Shown: positions 46,845-55,653, counted from the stretch's first letter. The stretch: DNA of 64,000 nucleotides from Sphingobacteriales bacterium (GCA_014763615.1 JACXVB010000008.1:1-64000), one strand, 5' to 3'. Numbers and translations are program-made. The notes: generated by a model not told the origin, from the sequence alone.

Positions 46845-48009
46845 ATCCATCGCTAGTGAAATTAAGGAGGAAGTAACTGTAAACAGAAGACACTTACACG
46901 CCAATCCTGAGCTTTCTTTTGAGGAATACCAAACCTCTGCATTTGTGAAAATGCAATTAGATAAAATGGGGATTCCTTATCAGGAGATGGCCAATACTGG
47001 TGTAGTAGGTTTAATCAAAGGAGAAAAAGCATCAGACAAAACTATCGCCTTAAGGGCAGATATGGATGCACTTCCTATTGTTGAGGCGAATGAGGTGGAT
47101 TATAAATCTAAAAACAATGGCGTGATGCATGCCTGCGGACATGATGTGCACACTTCGTCTTTGTTAGGAACAGCAAAAATTTTAAATGAAATCAAAGCAG
47201 ATTTTGGAGGAACCATAAAACTAATCTTCCAACCTGCCGAAGAACGTTTACCCGGCGGTGCTAATTTGATGATTAAAGAAGGGGTGTTAGAAAACCCTAA
47301 ACCTTCAGCCGTTTTAGGTCAGCATGTGATGCCTTTGATAGAAGCTGGAAAAATTGGCATACGCTCTGGAAAATACATGGCTTCTACCGATGAGTTGTAT
47401 GTGACCATCAAAGGTAAAGGCGGGCATGGAGCGCAACCACAACAAAATATAGACCCGGTGGTGATTATGGCACAAATGATTACTGCCCTGCAAAGTATCA
47501 TCAGCAGAAATGCCGACCCTCGCTCTCCTTCTGTACTTTCTTTTGGAAAAGTAATTGCCAATGGTGCCACCAATGTGATTCCAAACGAAGTATATTTAGA
47601 AGGAACCTTCAGAACTTTAAATGAAAAATGGAGAGCGGAAGCGCATAGCAAAATGAAAAAATTGGCCGAAAGTATTGCCGAAGGGATGGGCGGAAGTGTA
47701 GATTTTAGAATCGAGAAAGGTTATCCATTTTTGATTAATGAGGAGAAATTAACCGCCAGAGTAAAAGCGGATGCTATTGATTATTTGGGAGCAGAAAATG
47801 TTTTAGACTTAGACATTTGGATGGCTGCAGAAGATTTTGCCTATTTCTCGCAAGCTGCTGATGCTTGCTTTTATCGCCTTGGAACTAGGAATGAAGAACG
47901 CGGCATCACTTCTTCTGTACACACCCCTACCTTTGATATTGATGAAAAAGCGCTAGGTATCAGTACGGGTTTGATGGCTTATTTAGCCATTAAAGAATTA
48001 GGAAACTAA
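46825..48009 (+). CDS. M20 family amidohydrolase (N-acyl amino acid amidohydrolase/IAA-amino acid hydrolase type)
   Basis: The product (394 residues from ATG 46825, MLINKIKSIASEI) is an M20D metallopeptidase. The metal-ligand segments are MHACGHDVHTSSLLG (Cys-Gly-His-Asp-His), IFQPAEERLPGGANLM (acid residues) and the final helix with EDFAYFSQ. A dimerisation lobe is inserted (GKGGHGAQPQQNIDPVVIMA). It splits amide bonds of N-acyl or amino-acid conjugates in the cytoplasm. The exact substrate is unknown. The start overlaps the SPOR gene by 20 bp; TTG one codon earlier is possible. It ends before a terminator. Confidence 0.92.
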   Translation: MLINKIKSIASEIKEEVTVNRRHLHANPELSFEEYQTSAFVKMQLDKMGIPYQEMANTGVVGLIKGEKASDKTIALRADMDALPIVEANEVDYKSKNNGVMHACGHDVHTSSLLGTAKILNEIKADFGGTIKLIFQPAEERLPGGANLMIKEGVLENPKPSAVLGQHVMPLIEAGKIGIRSGKYMASTDELYVTIKGKGGHGAQPQQNIDPVVIMAQMITALQSIISRNADPRSPSVLSFGKVIANGATNVIPNEVYLEGTFRTLNEKWRAEAHSKMKKLAESIAEGMGGSVDFRIEKGYPFLINEEKLTARVKADAIDYLGAENVLDLDIWMAAEDFAYFSQAADACFYRLGTRNEERGITSSVHTPTFDIDEKALGISTGLMAYLAIKELGN

Positions 48010-48037
48010 TGGTTTCCATAGATTAAAAATAGTTTAC

Positions 48038-48066
48038 GGCTTTCTTAAAAAAGGAAGCCTTTTTTA
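48038..48066 (+). terminator. Rho-independent terminator after the amidohydrolase gene
   Basis: GGCTTTC (48038-48044) pairs with GGAAGCC (48053-48059) with wobble, then seven T. It ends 8 bp before the next start codon. Confidence 0.8.
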
Positions 48067-48073
48067 TTCAAAC

Positions 48074-49012
48074 ATGAAAAAAATTGTCCTCACTTTATGC
48101 TTGGGTCTGTGCTTGCAACAGGTTTTTGCACAGGCTATTCCTCGGTTTAACCCGGATACCGTTTTAACTATGAAAATGGATAAAGACGCTGTGGTAAAAG
48201 TGGGCAAAGCGGGCTTAGATATTGAAGATTTTATCCAAGAAATTGTAACGGATACCAGCTTTTATCAGGCTTTCCGGAACATGAAAAAGTATGAGTTTAT
48301 GGCCGAAAACAGGATTTATACCTATGACAAGAAAAACAAAGTGGATGGAAAAATATATCGGAAAATACTTCATAAAAATGATGACATTGGACATCACATG
48401 CAAATATTAGAAAAAGAAGATAGCGGCAAACTGTATAAGCGAAACGGCAAGTATGATTTATATACCGTGGAGATGTTTGATTATATCTTTATGAATGCTT
48501 ACAACTCTGATTTTACTGCTGATGTTGGCACACCTGTTGGTGGGAAAAACGAATCCTACAAAGATAAGCTCAAGACCCTCATTTTTGCCCCAGGTCGGCC
48601 AATTAAAGGTGTTCCATTGATATCGAGTAAAACAGAAATTTTTACCGCAAACATGAGGCAGTATTATGATTATTCATTTCAGAAAGGAATGTACCTCGAC
48701 TCTATTCCAGTCTATCGTTTTAAGGTAAAGATGAAGCCTGATTTAAGCAATTGGACCAAAGATGGCATCATGATTAAAGAGTTAACCACCATTTTTGATC
48801 AACGCAATTTTCAGATACTAGGAAGATACATCGACATGAAATTAGACAATTTAGCCTTTTCTTTTGATGTGCAGATGAATATTGAAATGAGCTACTTTGG
48901 CGGTGATTTATTGCCAACCAAAATCAGCTATCAAGGTAATTGGGACATCCCTTTTCATAAAGAAGAAAGAGCCAGTTTTTTAGTGCTGCATAAAAACTAT
49001 AAATTGGAGTAA
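48074..49012 (+). CDS. Secreted protein of unknown function
   Basis: The 312-residue product has a signal peptide ending VFAQ. The mature part has helical segments at its start (GKAGLDIEDFIQEIVTDTSFY; FRNMKKYEFMAENRIYTYD) followed by beta-rich sequence. Such proteins, with a YTYD/KLYKR region and an LxFxPG-like motif (LKTLIFAPGRP), are scattered in Bacteroidota with no known role. No catalytic motif is visible. It is a single gene, followed by the RAYT/REP region. A peri- or extracellular location is inferred from the signal peptide. Confidence 0.65.
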   Translation: MKKIVLTLCLGLCLQQVFAQAIPRFNPDTVLTMKMDKDAVVKVGKAGLDIEDFIQEIVTDTSFYQAFRNMKKYEFMAENRIYTYDKKNKVDGKIYRKILHKNDDIGHHMQILEKEDSGKLYKRNGKYDLYTVEMFDYIFMNAYNSDFTADVGTPVGGKNESYKDKLKTLIFAPGRPIKGVPLISSKTEIFTANMRQYYDYSFQKGMYLDSIPVYRFKVKMKPDLSNWTKDGIMIKELTTIFDQRNFQILGRYIDMKLDNLAFSFDVQMNIEMSYFGGDLLPTKISYQGNWDIPFHKEERASFLVLHKNYKLE

Positions 49013-49045
49013 TTGCCCTCACCCAGAAGGAGAATCATCGTCCAA

Positions 49046-49071
49046 GCAGGGTCTCTCGCAGAGGACCCTGC
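49046..49071. repeat. REP hairpin, 3' side of the RAYT gene
   Basis: GCAGGGTCTCTCGCAGAGGA continuing to CCCTGC at 49071. The arms GCAGGGTC and GACCCTGC pair with an inner CTC/GAG. It is in the opposite orientation to the two copies on the other side of the gene. Confidence 0.85.
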
Positions 49072-49085
49072 GCTAAATATACCTA

Positions 49086-49655
49086 CTAACCCTCCAAATC
49101 CAAATAATGCTTTAACGCAATATCTTCATGATTTAAATTGCTTTCATAAAAGGATGCACTACTATGACGATAGTCTAAAAAAGTAGCCGCCAAATTCCAT
49201 TTTCCGGATACAGGATTATGGTGAATATAATCTAGCTTTTGGAATAAGAATTTTTCTGTTAAAATAACTTTAGCATCAAAAGATGACTCGAAAACTTTAT
49301 GTAATTGTCCTTTCTTCTTTTCGTCCTCTGAACATCCATTTTTTAAAGTTAGAAGCAAATCTGAATTATTTTGAGACCTCAGTCTTTTGATAATTTCATA
49401 GGCAATAAAACGCTTTCCGTTGGATACGACTTTATTGAGATTTATTGAGCTATTCAAATGCAGAATCATGTGCACATGATTTGGCATAAATACGAAAGCA
49501 ACGGTATCTATTTTATATTTCGTCTTTATCAGGTTTAACCAATCGTATAATAAATCATAAGAATTAGTTATTTCAAACAAAGATAGCCAACGAAAACAGG
49601 TGAAAGTAACGAACCATGTTTTGTCAACAGTATCATGATTAGTTTTAATTGCCAT
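49086..49655 (-). CDS. REP-associated tyrosine transposase (RAYT, Y1_Tnp)
   Basis: The 189-residue product has the HUH endonuclease signature MPNHVHMILHL (His-hydrophobe-His) near residue 65. The catalytic Tyr is expected in the following helix (KRFIAYEIIKRL). YIHHNPV near residue 145 is the second conserved block of Y1/RAYT transposases. RAYTs cut and move single-stranded REP hairpins in cis or trans. Here REP hairpins lie on both sides (49046-49071 and 49691-49720, 49869-49898) in opposite orientation, the textbook arrangement. The frame is intact, so it may be active. A 176-bp tandem copy of its start region lies just upstream. Confidence 0.92.
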   Translation of the reverse strand: MAIKTNHDTVDKTWFVTFTCFRWLSLFEITNSYDLLYDWLNLIKTKYKIDTVAFVFMPNHVHMILHLNSSINLNKVVSNGKRFIAYEIIKRLRSQNNSDLLLTLKNGCSEDEKKKGQLHKVFESSFDAKVILTEKFLFQKLDYIHHNPVSGKWNLAATFLDYRHSSASFYESNLNHEDIALKHYLDLEG

Positions 49656-49690
49656 AATTTAAATGTAGGCATTTCTATTTATGAGTTAGG

Positions 49691-49720
49691 CATCAGGGTC
49701 CTCTGCGAGAGACCCTGATG
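49691..49720. repeat. REP hairpin, 5' side of the RAYT gene, copy 1
   Basis: CATCAGGGTC (49691-49700), CTCTGCGAGA, GACCCTGATG (49711-49720). The outer arms pair exactly. Confidence 0.88.
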
Positions 49721-49868
49721 GGACGAAATAAATCATAAGAATTAGTTATTTCAAATAATGATAGCCAACGAAAACAGGTAAAAGTGACAAACCATGTTTT
49801 GTCAGCAGTATTATGAATAGTTTTAGTTGCCATAATTTAAATGTAGGCATTTCTATTTATGAGTTTGG

Positions 49869-49898
49869 CATCAGGGTCCTCTGCGAGAGACCCTGATG
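49869..49898. repeat. REP hairpin, 5' side of the RAYT gene, copy 2
   Basis: Identical in sequence to the 49691-49720 hairpin while its flanks have diverged, which hints at recent copying or selection on the hairpin. Confidence 0.88.
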
Positions 49899-49910
49899 GG
49901 ACGGTGATTG

Positions 49911-50063
49911 GCGCAGTCAAACTATGACACAATAAGAGAAGATTATCTCAAATCACAGGGTAATTATCTAGTGAGATATGATAATGATACCGTTTATCAA
50001 TGGCCAGAAAACGTGATAGCAGATTTAGAGCTTTTAGTAAAAGAATTAAGTGCTAAAACTTAA
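49911..50063 (+). pseudogene. DUF559-type endonuclease remnant, C-terminal 50 codons
   Basis: The plus strand reads AQSNYDTIREDYLKSQGNYL, then VRYDNDTVYQWPENVIADLE and ends VKELSAKT-stop. This is the C-terminal part of DUF559 (Vsr-like endonuclease fold): the D-x-I-R...YL..QG..LVRYDND pattern. The catalytic N-terminal part is missing, and the fragment starts right at the end of the REP duplication, so the repeat event probably truncated it. Confidence 0.6.
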
Positions 50064-50073
50064 AGTTTCGATT

Positions 50074-50150
50074 CCCTTCTCCTTGAGGAGAAGGGCTAGG
50101 GATGAGGTGAAATTACCCTCACCCTTGATCCCTCTCCCTGTGGGAGAGGG
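50074..50150. repeat. Two perfect palindromes of a CCCTCTCC-type dispersed repeat
   Basis: CCCTTCTCC/GGAGAAGGG (50074-50095) and CCCTCTCCC/GGGAGAGGG (50130-50150). The sequence between them (AGGGATGAGG...CCCTCACCCTTGATCCCT) also partly pairs. A related unit is inside metH at 58351-58390. Confidence 0.8.
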
Positions 50151-50154
50151 AAAA

Positions 50155-50874
50155 TTAAAACAACTTCGCTTTTACCAATGGTGCTAATTTACTCACCCAG
50201 CGTTGGTACATGATTGCTGAAGGATGCAGACCATCCGAAGCTAATAAAGTTGGGTCTGTTGCTGCCGCTCTAGAAATAGCGGTGATGTCTAAATAATTAG
50301 CTCCTGAATCAGCGGTTTGTTGTTGATTAATGGCATTATAGGCATCAATTTCTTTAGCGATAGTAACTGGAGAACGAGCATCGTTTTTAGCAAATGGGGT
50401 GACTCCCCAATCTGGAATAGAAAGAACAAAAACACGACTCGGTTTGCCGCCCGCATATTGAATAGCCGTTTGCAGCAATTGCTTAAACTCAATTTTATAA
50501 ATTTCTATATCGGTTCCTTGATACTCATTATTTACCCCGATTAACAAGGTAACAAAATCATAAGATGGCTTTAAATCCTCTCCTTTTATCGCATTGATTA
50601 AATTAGAGGTCGTCCAACCAGTTCTGGCAACAATTTTAGGATCTTGCACATTCACAGAATCTGTTTTCAATGCTGCCGCCAGTTGATAAGGAAATGCGCC
50701 ATAAGTAGTGACAGACTCGCCGATGGTATAAGAATCGCCTAAAGCCAAATAAGTTAAGTTATACTTCACAGTAGTAGGTTGAATTATTGGTGCTTTCAGA
50801 TTAAAATTTGTTTTATCCGAGCAAGCCCCCAAACTTAATAATATAGAAAAAATAATAACACTTAAAGCTTTCAT
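50155..50874 (-). CDS. SGNH/GDSL-type hydrolase lipoprotein
   Basis: The product (239 residues from ATG 50874, MKALSVIIFSILLSLGAC) has a lipoprotein signal with lipobox SLGAC. SGNH blocks are visible: block I LALGDSYTIGESV (nucleophile Ser), block III LLIGVNNEYQG (Gly-Asn), and block V SDGLHPSAIMYQ (catalytic Asp-x-x-His). The enzyme should hydrolyse an ester (lipid or acetylated sugar) outside the cytoplasm. The open frame extends 10 codons upstream but the shorter start gives a standard signal. It is the last gene of a minus-strand run behind the phosphopantetheinyl transferase and lipB genes (10 bp after lipB). Confidence 0.9.
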   Translation of the reverse strand: MKALSVIIFSILLSLGACSDKTNFNLKAPIIQPTTVKYNLTYLALGDSYTIGESVTTYGAFPYQLAAALKTDSVNVQDPKIVARTGWTTSNLINAIKGEDLKPSYDFVTLLIGVNNEYQGTDIEIYKIEFKQLLQTAIQYAGGKPSRVFVLSIPDWGVTPFAKNDARSPVTIAKEIDAYNAINQQQTADSGANYLDITAISRAAATDPTLLASDGLHPSAIMYQRWVSKLAPLVKAKLF

Positions 50875-50884
50875 ATCTTTTGGA

Positions 50885-51592
50885 TTAGGATAACTCCATA
50901 CCAAATAATACGGAAATATGTCCTTTTAAGATTTCTTTCACTTTCTGAATGTTTAACTCAGCACCCAATTCTCGTTGCATGGAAGTCACATCTTTATCAT
51001 CAATCCCGCAAGGGACAATATTTTTAAAATAAGCTAAGTCTGCATTAACATTAAACGCAAAACCATGCATGGTGACCCATCGGCTACAACGTACGCCCAT
51101 GGCACAAATCTTTCTCGCCTTTTCGTTATCTGCATCTAGCCAAACTCCGGTATAACCGGGATACCTGCCAGCGTTAATCCCATAGTCTTTTAAAGTGAGA
51201 ATAATCGCCTCTTCTAAAGTGCGTAGATATAGATGAATATCGGTAAAGAAATTATCGAGATCTAAAATTGGATACCCCACAATTTGACCCGGACCGTGGT
51301 AGGTAATATCTCCACCTCTATTAATCTTGTAATAACTCGCATTTTTCTCTTGAAGTCCCTTTTCATCCAATAATAAATTCTCGGGCTTGCCACTTTTACC
51401 TAAGGTGTAAACATGAGGATGCTCTACAAAAGCCAAAAGGTTAGGCGTGATTTTTTCCTCCTCGGGATGATTTCTGTTATTGGTTTTAATGGCAATAGTG
51501 TCTGCAAATATTTGCTCTTGCTTATCCCAAGCCGCTTGATAATCCATCAAACCCCAATCCTCAAATTTTACTTTCTTATTTTTTATCATCAT
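50885..51592 (-). CDS. lipB: Octanoyl-[acyl-carrier-protein]:protein N-octanoyltransferase (lipoyl synthesis)
   Basis: The 235-residue product carries the LipB signatures: YKINRGGDITYHGPGQIVGY (RGG-x-x-T-x-H-G-P-G-Q), AGRYPGYTGVWLDADN, KICAMGVRCSRWVTMHGFAFN, and the active-site Cys in NIVPCGIDDKDVTS (catalytic Cys-Gly-Ile). It moves octanoyl from ACP to the lipoyl domains of 2-oxoacid dehydrogenases, the first step of lipoate synthesis, in the cytoplasm. The pdhB-type complexes elsewhere in the window are clients in principle. Its start overlaps the end of the phosphopantetheinyl transferase gene by 4 bp, so the two are coupled. Confidence 0.96.
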   Translation of the reverse strand: MMIKNKKVKFEDWGLMDYQAAWDKQEQIFADTIAIKTNNRNHPEEEKITPNLLAFVEHPHVYTLGKSGKPENLLLDEKGLQEKNASYYKINRGGDITYHGPGQIVGYPILDLDNFFTDIHLYLRTLEEAIILTLKDYGINAGRYPGYTGVWLDADNEKARKICAMGVRCSRWVTMHGFAFNVNADLAYFKNIVPCGIDDKDVTSMQRELGAELNIQKVKEILKGHISVLFGMELS

Positions 51593-52227
51593 TCACAAAC
51601 ATAACCCAACATATAATTTTCAAACTTTCTAAATGAAACTTGAAACTGATCAGACTGATTTCCTTTATCGATACTTGCACTTAAAACACCTTCATCCTGA
51701 TAAGAAAAAGGAGCCAAATGAATATGATCTTTAAACGAAGTTTCTTTTTTTCCGTTGAGTTTATACAAAGCTTCCTTTGCACACCAACAAACATATAAAT
51801 GCGCTGTTCTGTTTGCTTCTTTAATAAAGCACAGCTCATCAGCACTCATAAACTTTTGCTGAACGCGGATGATTTTATCTTTGATGATCTCGATGTCAAT
51901 CCCCACTTTCTTGGTTTTACTCACCATTACCGCGGCATAATCATAAGAATGGCTTAAAGAAATATGGTGTGGATGGTTAATTAAAATCGGTTTGCCGTTC
52001 TCGTCTGCTTGGCAATCTATATATTCAGAGGTGTTGAGCATTTTGCGGAGCAGCACTCTGGTGGCTAACCAATGCAAGTTTCTTTTTTCTTTACTTAAAG
52101 AGCGAAGGAGCTTTAATTCATGCGCTTTAAGTTGTAACCTTTGTTCTAAATCCTCAGGAGTTTCGGTGATTTTCCATAAGCCAATACTGGTATCCTCATT
52201 AATATTTTCCTGAAAAGTAAGTGGCAT
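51589..52227 (-). CDS. 4'-phosphopantetheinyl transferase superfamily protein (Sfp-like)
   Basis: The 212-residue product has Sfp-type motifs: ISLSHSYDYAAVMVSKTKKV, then GIDIEIIKDKI (Mg-binding Asp-x-Glu) and CWCAKEALYKLNGKK (the WxxKEA helix). It transfers phosphopantetheine from CoA to carrier proteins, activating acyl or peptidyl carriers. Sfp-type enzymes often serve secondary-metabolite synthases, but in Bacteroidota a single such enzyme may act on ACP. It is the first gene of the run with lipB and the GDSL hydrolase and is divergent from dcd. Carrier-protein activation and octanoyl-ACP use by LipB link the first two genes. Confidence 0.93.
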   Translation of the reverse strand: MPLTFQENINEDTSIGLWKITETPEDLEQRLQLKAHELKLLRSLSKEKRNLHWLATRVLLRKMLNTSEYIDCQADENGKPILINHPHHISLSHSYDYAAVMVSKTKKVGIDIEIIKDKIIRVQQKFMSADELCFIKEANRTAHLYVCWCAKEALYKLNGKKETSFKDHIHLAPFSYQDEGVLSASIDKGNQSDQFQVSFRKFENYMLGYVCE

Positions 52228-52298
52228 CTTTAAATTTATAAATTCTCTGCAAAATTATTTTAAATAAATCATATTTTAGGCAAAAGCAAAATTAAACC

Positions 52299-52835
52299 AT
52301 GATACTTTCCGACAAATTAATCTTAAAAGAAATTGAAGACGGCAATATTGTAATTGAGCCTTTTAAAAGGGAATGTTTAGGAACCAATTCTTACGATGTG
52401 CACCTCGGAAAGCATTTAGCCTGTTACAAAAACCGTGAGCTTGATGCAAAAAAGCATAATGAGATTGAGCATTTTGAGATTCCGAAAGAAGGTTTTGTTT
52501 TGCAACCTAACACTTTATACTTAGGTGTAACTTTAGAATATACCGAAACCCACAAACATGTCCCTTTTTTAGAGGGTAAAAGCAGCACAGGGCGGTTAGG
52601 GATAGACATACATGCAACAGCAGGAAAAGGTGATGTGGGCTTTTGCAATACTTGGACGTTAGAGATTTCGACAACGCAACCAGTTAGAGTTTACCCGGGA
52701 ATGCCTATTGGGCAGTTGATTTACTTTGTAGTAGAGGGCGAAATAGAAACCATGTATAACACCAAGGGGAACGCGAAATACAATAACAAGACTACTAAAC
52801 CCGTTGAGAGTATGATGTGGAAAAACCAATTTTAA
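52299..52835 (+). CDS. dcd: dCTP deaminase
   Basis: The 178-residue product is a trimeric dUTPase-fold dCTP deaminase. Conserved blocks are IEPFKRECLGTNSYDVHLG, LYLGVTLEYTET, EGKSSTGRLGIDIHATAGKG (with the catalytic region), and GFCNTWTLEISTTQPVRVYPG. It turns dCTP into dUTP, supplying dUMP for thymidylate synthesis. Length is normal. It has its own terminator and is divergent from the phosphopantetheinyl transferase gene. Confidence 0.95.
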   Translation: MILSDKLILKEIEDGNIVIEPFKRECLGTNSYDVHLGKHLACYKNRELDAKKHNEIEHFEIPKEGFVLQPNTLYLGVTLEYTETHKHVPFLEGKSSTGRLGIDIHATAGKGDVGFCNTWTLEISTTQPVRVYPGMPIGQLIYFVVEGEIETMYNTKGNAKYNNKTTKPVESMMWKNQF

Positions 52836-52861
52836 TTTGATTTGTATAATAAAGACGATAT

Positions 52862-52899
52862 AAAACCTCAAAAATCAAGCTTTTGAGGTTTTGTTTTTT
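52862..52899 (+). terminator. Rho-independent terminator of dcd
   Basis: AAAACCTCAAAA (52862-52873) pairs exactly with TTTTGAGGTTTT (52881-52892), then G and six T. Confidence 0.9.
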
Positions 52900-52936
52900 A
52901 AACTAAATGATTTTATAACTTAATCATTCAAGAGCC

Positions 52937-55639
52937 ATGAGAACCAAATTTTATAGTATTATTTTCCTTGCCTTAGGAGCTTTTGGCCTTTTAAGTTTCG
53001 TTCAGGATGGCGACCCTTTAAAACAGTTAATTCTTAACTTCCAGAAGTTTACGACCGAGAATATTCAGGAAAAAGTTTATTTACATACAGATAAGCCCTA
53101 TTATGCCATCGGCGATGACATTTGGTTTAAAGCCTATGTGGTAGATGCGCAAACTTTAACACCAAGTCCACAAAGCAATTTTTTATATGTGGATTTGATT
53201 AATGGACGAGATTCTATCAAAAAAACTCTAAAAATTCCTTTGGTGGCGGGTTTTGGTAGTGGAAATTTTGAGCTCAAAGATTCGTTACGAGAAGGTAATT
53301 ATCGCTTAAGAGCTTATACCACTTGGATGCGAAATTATGGTGAGGAATACTATTTTGATAGAACCCTAAAAGTGGGTAACGCTTGGACCAACCAAGTGAT
53401 CACCCAAACCCAATATCAATTTCAGAAAGAAGGAAATAACGAGAATGTAACCGCTACCATCAATTATAAAAATCTGGATGGTTTTCCTTATGCTAATAAA
53501 CCCGTTTCTTATAATATTGAATTAGATTTTAGATCAATAGCCAAAGGTAATGGAGTAACGGATGCTAACGGGAATTTAGTTATTCATTTTATTAATGATA
53601 AACCCTTTTTAGCTAAATCTGGAAGAATTACCACGACTATTAAAATTGGAGAAAACACAGCAGTCAATAAATACATTCCCATCAGAAGTACTTCTAATGG
53701 GGTGAATGTGCAATTTTTCCCAGAAGGTGGAGATTTGATTAAGGATATCAGAAGCAGAGTAGCTTTTAAAGCAGTAGGAGATGACGGTTTAGGGAAAGAA
53801 ATCAGTGGATATGTAACCGATAATAACGGAAAAAAAGTAGCGCAATTTACTTCGCAACATTTAGGAATGGGTTATTTTGCTTTCACCCCAGAGGCCAATA
53901 AAAACTACCAAGCCGTAGTTCAGTTTAACGATGGTTCTGAGAAAACTTTTAAACTTCCTGATGCCAAAGCTGAAGGTGCAACATTGAGCGTAAATCCTAA
54001 TTTAAAAGATAGTGTAGGAATAAAAGTTTATGCAAATCCTGCTTATGAGCAAAAAAATTTAGATAAAGAGTTTGTGGTTATCGCCCAAAACTCTGGCAAC
54101 ATTTTATACACCGCCAAATCAAAATTTAAGGGTTTAAGTTTTGGAACTGTTTTGCCTAAATCTAGGTTCCCTCAAGGAATTACTCAAATCACACTTTTTG
54201 GGCCAAATATGCTTCCAATTGCCGAAAGGTTGATTTTTATCGAACCAAAAGACACGCTAAATATCCAAATCAAACCTAATCAGAACAAATACACTACCAG
54301 AAGTAAAACAAAACTCGATATCGATATCAAAGACCCTGAAGGAAAACCCGTTTTGGGTTCTTTCTCTATGGCGGTAATAGATGAAAATAAAGTACCCATG
54401 AATGAGGATAAGGAAAGCACTATTTTCTCCAACCTACTATTGACTTCAGACATCAAAGGCTATATAGAAAACCCAAATTATTATTTACATGATATTACTC
54501 CGAAGAAGCTAGAAGATGTGGATATCCTCATGATGACACAAGGTTGGAGAAGATTTAGTTGGAGGAATATCTACTATAAAAATTTCCCTGTGCTGGTTTT
54601 TAAACCCGAGAAAACATTAAACGTAAGTGGCAGAGTGACTGAAAAAAACAAACCAGTAAGCAATGGATCAGTAACACTTTTTTCCTCTGTGGGGCAACAA
54701 TTTATCGTTCAAACTAAAACAGATGAAAACGGCTATTTTAAAATTGATAGTCTGTATTATAACGATAGCACCAAGTTTGTGATACAAGCCAGAACAGCCA
54801 CAGGCAGAAAAAATGTAGATATAGAACTCAATAGGCTACCTCCACAAATTGTCACTAAAAATATCAATGCACCAGATTTAGATGTGAATATCAACGAGTC
54901 TATGCAGGCTTATTTGAAGAATAGTAAAACACAGTATGAAGCTTGGCTAAAAAACGGTATTGTTAACCGTTCTATTTTATTGGGCGAGGTAAGAGTAACC
55001 GATACCAAACCTTTGGTAGAAAACTCTAGTAACTTAAATGGTGCCGGCTTTGCCGATAGAGTTTTGACAGCTAAAGACCTACAATATGCTACCACCATGT
55101 ATCAAGTGCTACAAGGCAGAGTAGCAGGTTTGCAAATCATTAACGGAATTGCCTACATTAGAGGGCAAGTGGCCCAAATTATTTTAGATGGGATGTACGT
55201 AGATCCTAATTTTCTGTTTTCCATCAACCCTCAAGATGTAGAAAGTGTAGAGATATTGAAAAGCATTGGATATACCGCCATCTATGGTGGCCGAGGAGGT
55301 GGCGGTGTCATTATCATCAATACCAAGAGAGGGCAAGCTAATTACAATAGAAATGATTATGCTCCTGGAATCATCACTTACAATCCTATCGGGCTTTATA
55401 AAACAAAAGATTTTTATGTTCCGAATTACGATGATCCTAAACTAAATACCGAAGTTCCAGACTTAAGAACTACTATTTATTGGAATCCAAAAATCATTAC
55501 TGATGCTACTGGCCACGCTCAAGTACAGTTTTTTAATGCTGATGGTACGGGAAATTATAAAATTGTGCTTGAGGGAATGGATTTAAATGGTCATCTTGGT
55601 AGAAAAGTTATTCGCTATCAAGTGAATGCTGCTCAATAA
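52937..55639 (+). CDS. Secreted MG2-domain protein with TonB-plug-like C-terminus
   Basis: The 900-residue product has a signal peptide (to about residue 22). Residues 40-140 form an alpha-2-macroglobulin MG2-like domain (EKVYLHTDKPYYAIGDDIWF). More beta-sandwich domains follow, one a carboxypeptidase-regulatory type (VSGRVTEKNKPVSNGSVTLF, near 555-630). Near residues 725-815 is a TonB-receptor plug (YQVLQGRVAGLQIINGIAYI; ILKSIGYTAIYGGRGGGGVI), but no barrel follows. This design is widespread in Bacteroidota and its role is unknown; a surface or periplasmic envelope function is assumed. It lies 14 bp before the enoyl-CoA hydratase gene. Confidence 0.83.
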   Translation: MRTKFYSIIFLALGAFGLLSFVQDGDPLKQLILNFQKFTTENIQEKVYLHTDKPYYAIGDDIWFKAYVVDAQTLTPSPQSNFLYVDLINGRDSIKKTLKIPLVAGFGSGNFELKDSLREGNYRLRAYTTWMRNYGEEYYFDRTLKVGNAWTNQVITQTQYQFQKEGNNENVTATINYKNLDGFPYANKPVSYNIELDFRSIAKGNGVTDANGNLVIHFINDKPFLAKSGRITTTIKIGENTAVNKYIPIRSTSNGVNVQFFPEGGDLIKDIRSRVAFKAVGDDGLGKEISGYVTDNNGKKVAQFTSQHLGMGYFAFTPEANKNYQAVVQFNDGSEKTFKLPDAKAEGATLSVNPNLKDSVGIKVYANPAYEQKNLDKEFVVIAQNSGNILYTAKSKFKGLSFGTVLPKSRFPQGITQITLFGPNMLPIAERLIFIEPKDTLNIQIKPNQNKYTTRSKTKLDIDIKDPEGKPVLGSFSMAVIDENKVPMNEDKESTIFSNLLLTSDIKGYIENPNYYLHDITPKKLEDVDILMMTQGWRRFSWRNIYYKNFPVLVFKPEKTLNVSGRVTEKNKPVSNGSVTLFSSVGQQFIVQTKTDENGYFKIDSLYYNDSTKFVIQARTATGRKNVDIELNRLPPQIVTKNINAPDLDVNINESMQAYLKNSKTQYEAWLKNGIVNRSILLGEVRVTDTKPLVENSSNLNGAGFADRVLTAKDLQYATTMYQVLQGRVAGLQIINGIAYIRGQVAQIILDGMYVDPNFLFSINPQDVESVEILKSIGYTAIYGGRGGGGVIIINTKRGQANYNRNDYAPGIITYNPIGLYKTKDFYVPNYDDPKLNTEVPDLRTTIYWNPKIITDATGHAQVQFFNADGTGNYKIVLEGMDLNGHLGRKVIRYQVNAAQ

Positions 55640-55653
55640 ACCAAAAAAACTTA

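Larger units (their letters stand above)
49550..49903. repeat. 176-bp tandem duplication: RAYT 5' end plus REP hairpin
   Basis: Copy 1 (49550-49725) holds the first 35 codons of the RAYT gene, its leader and a REP hairpin. Copy 2 (49728-49903) repeats this with scattered mismatches. In copy 2 the coding start is broken, so it is a dead duplicate. Confidence 0.85.
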
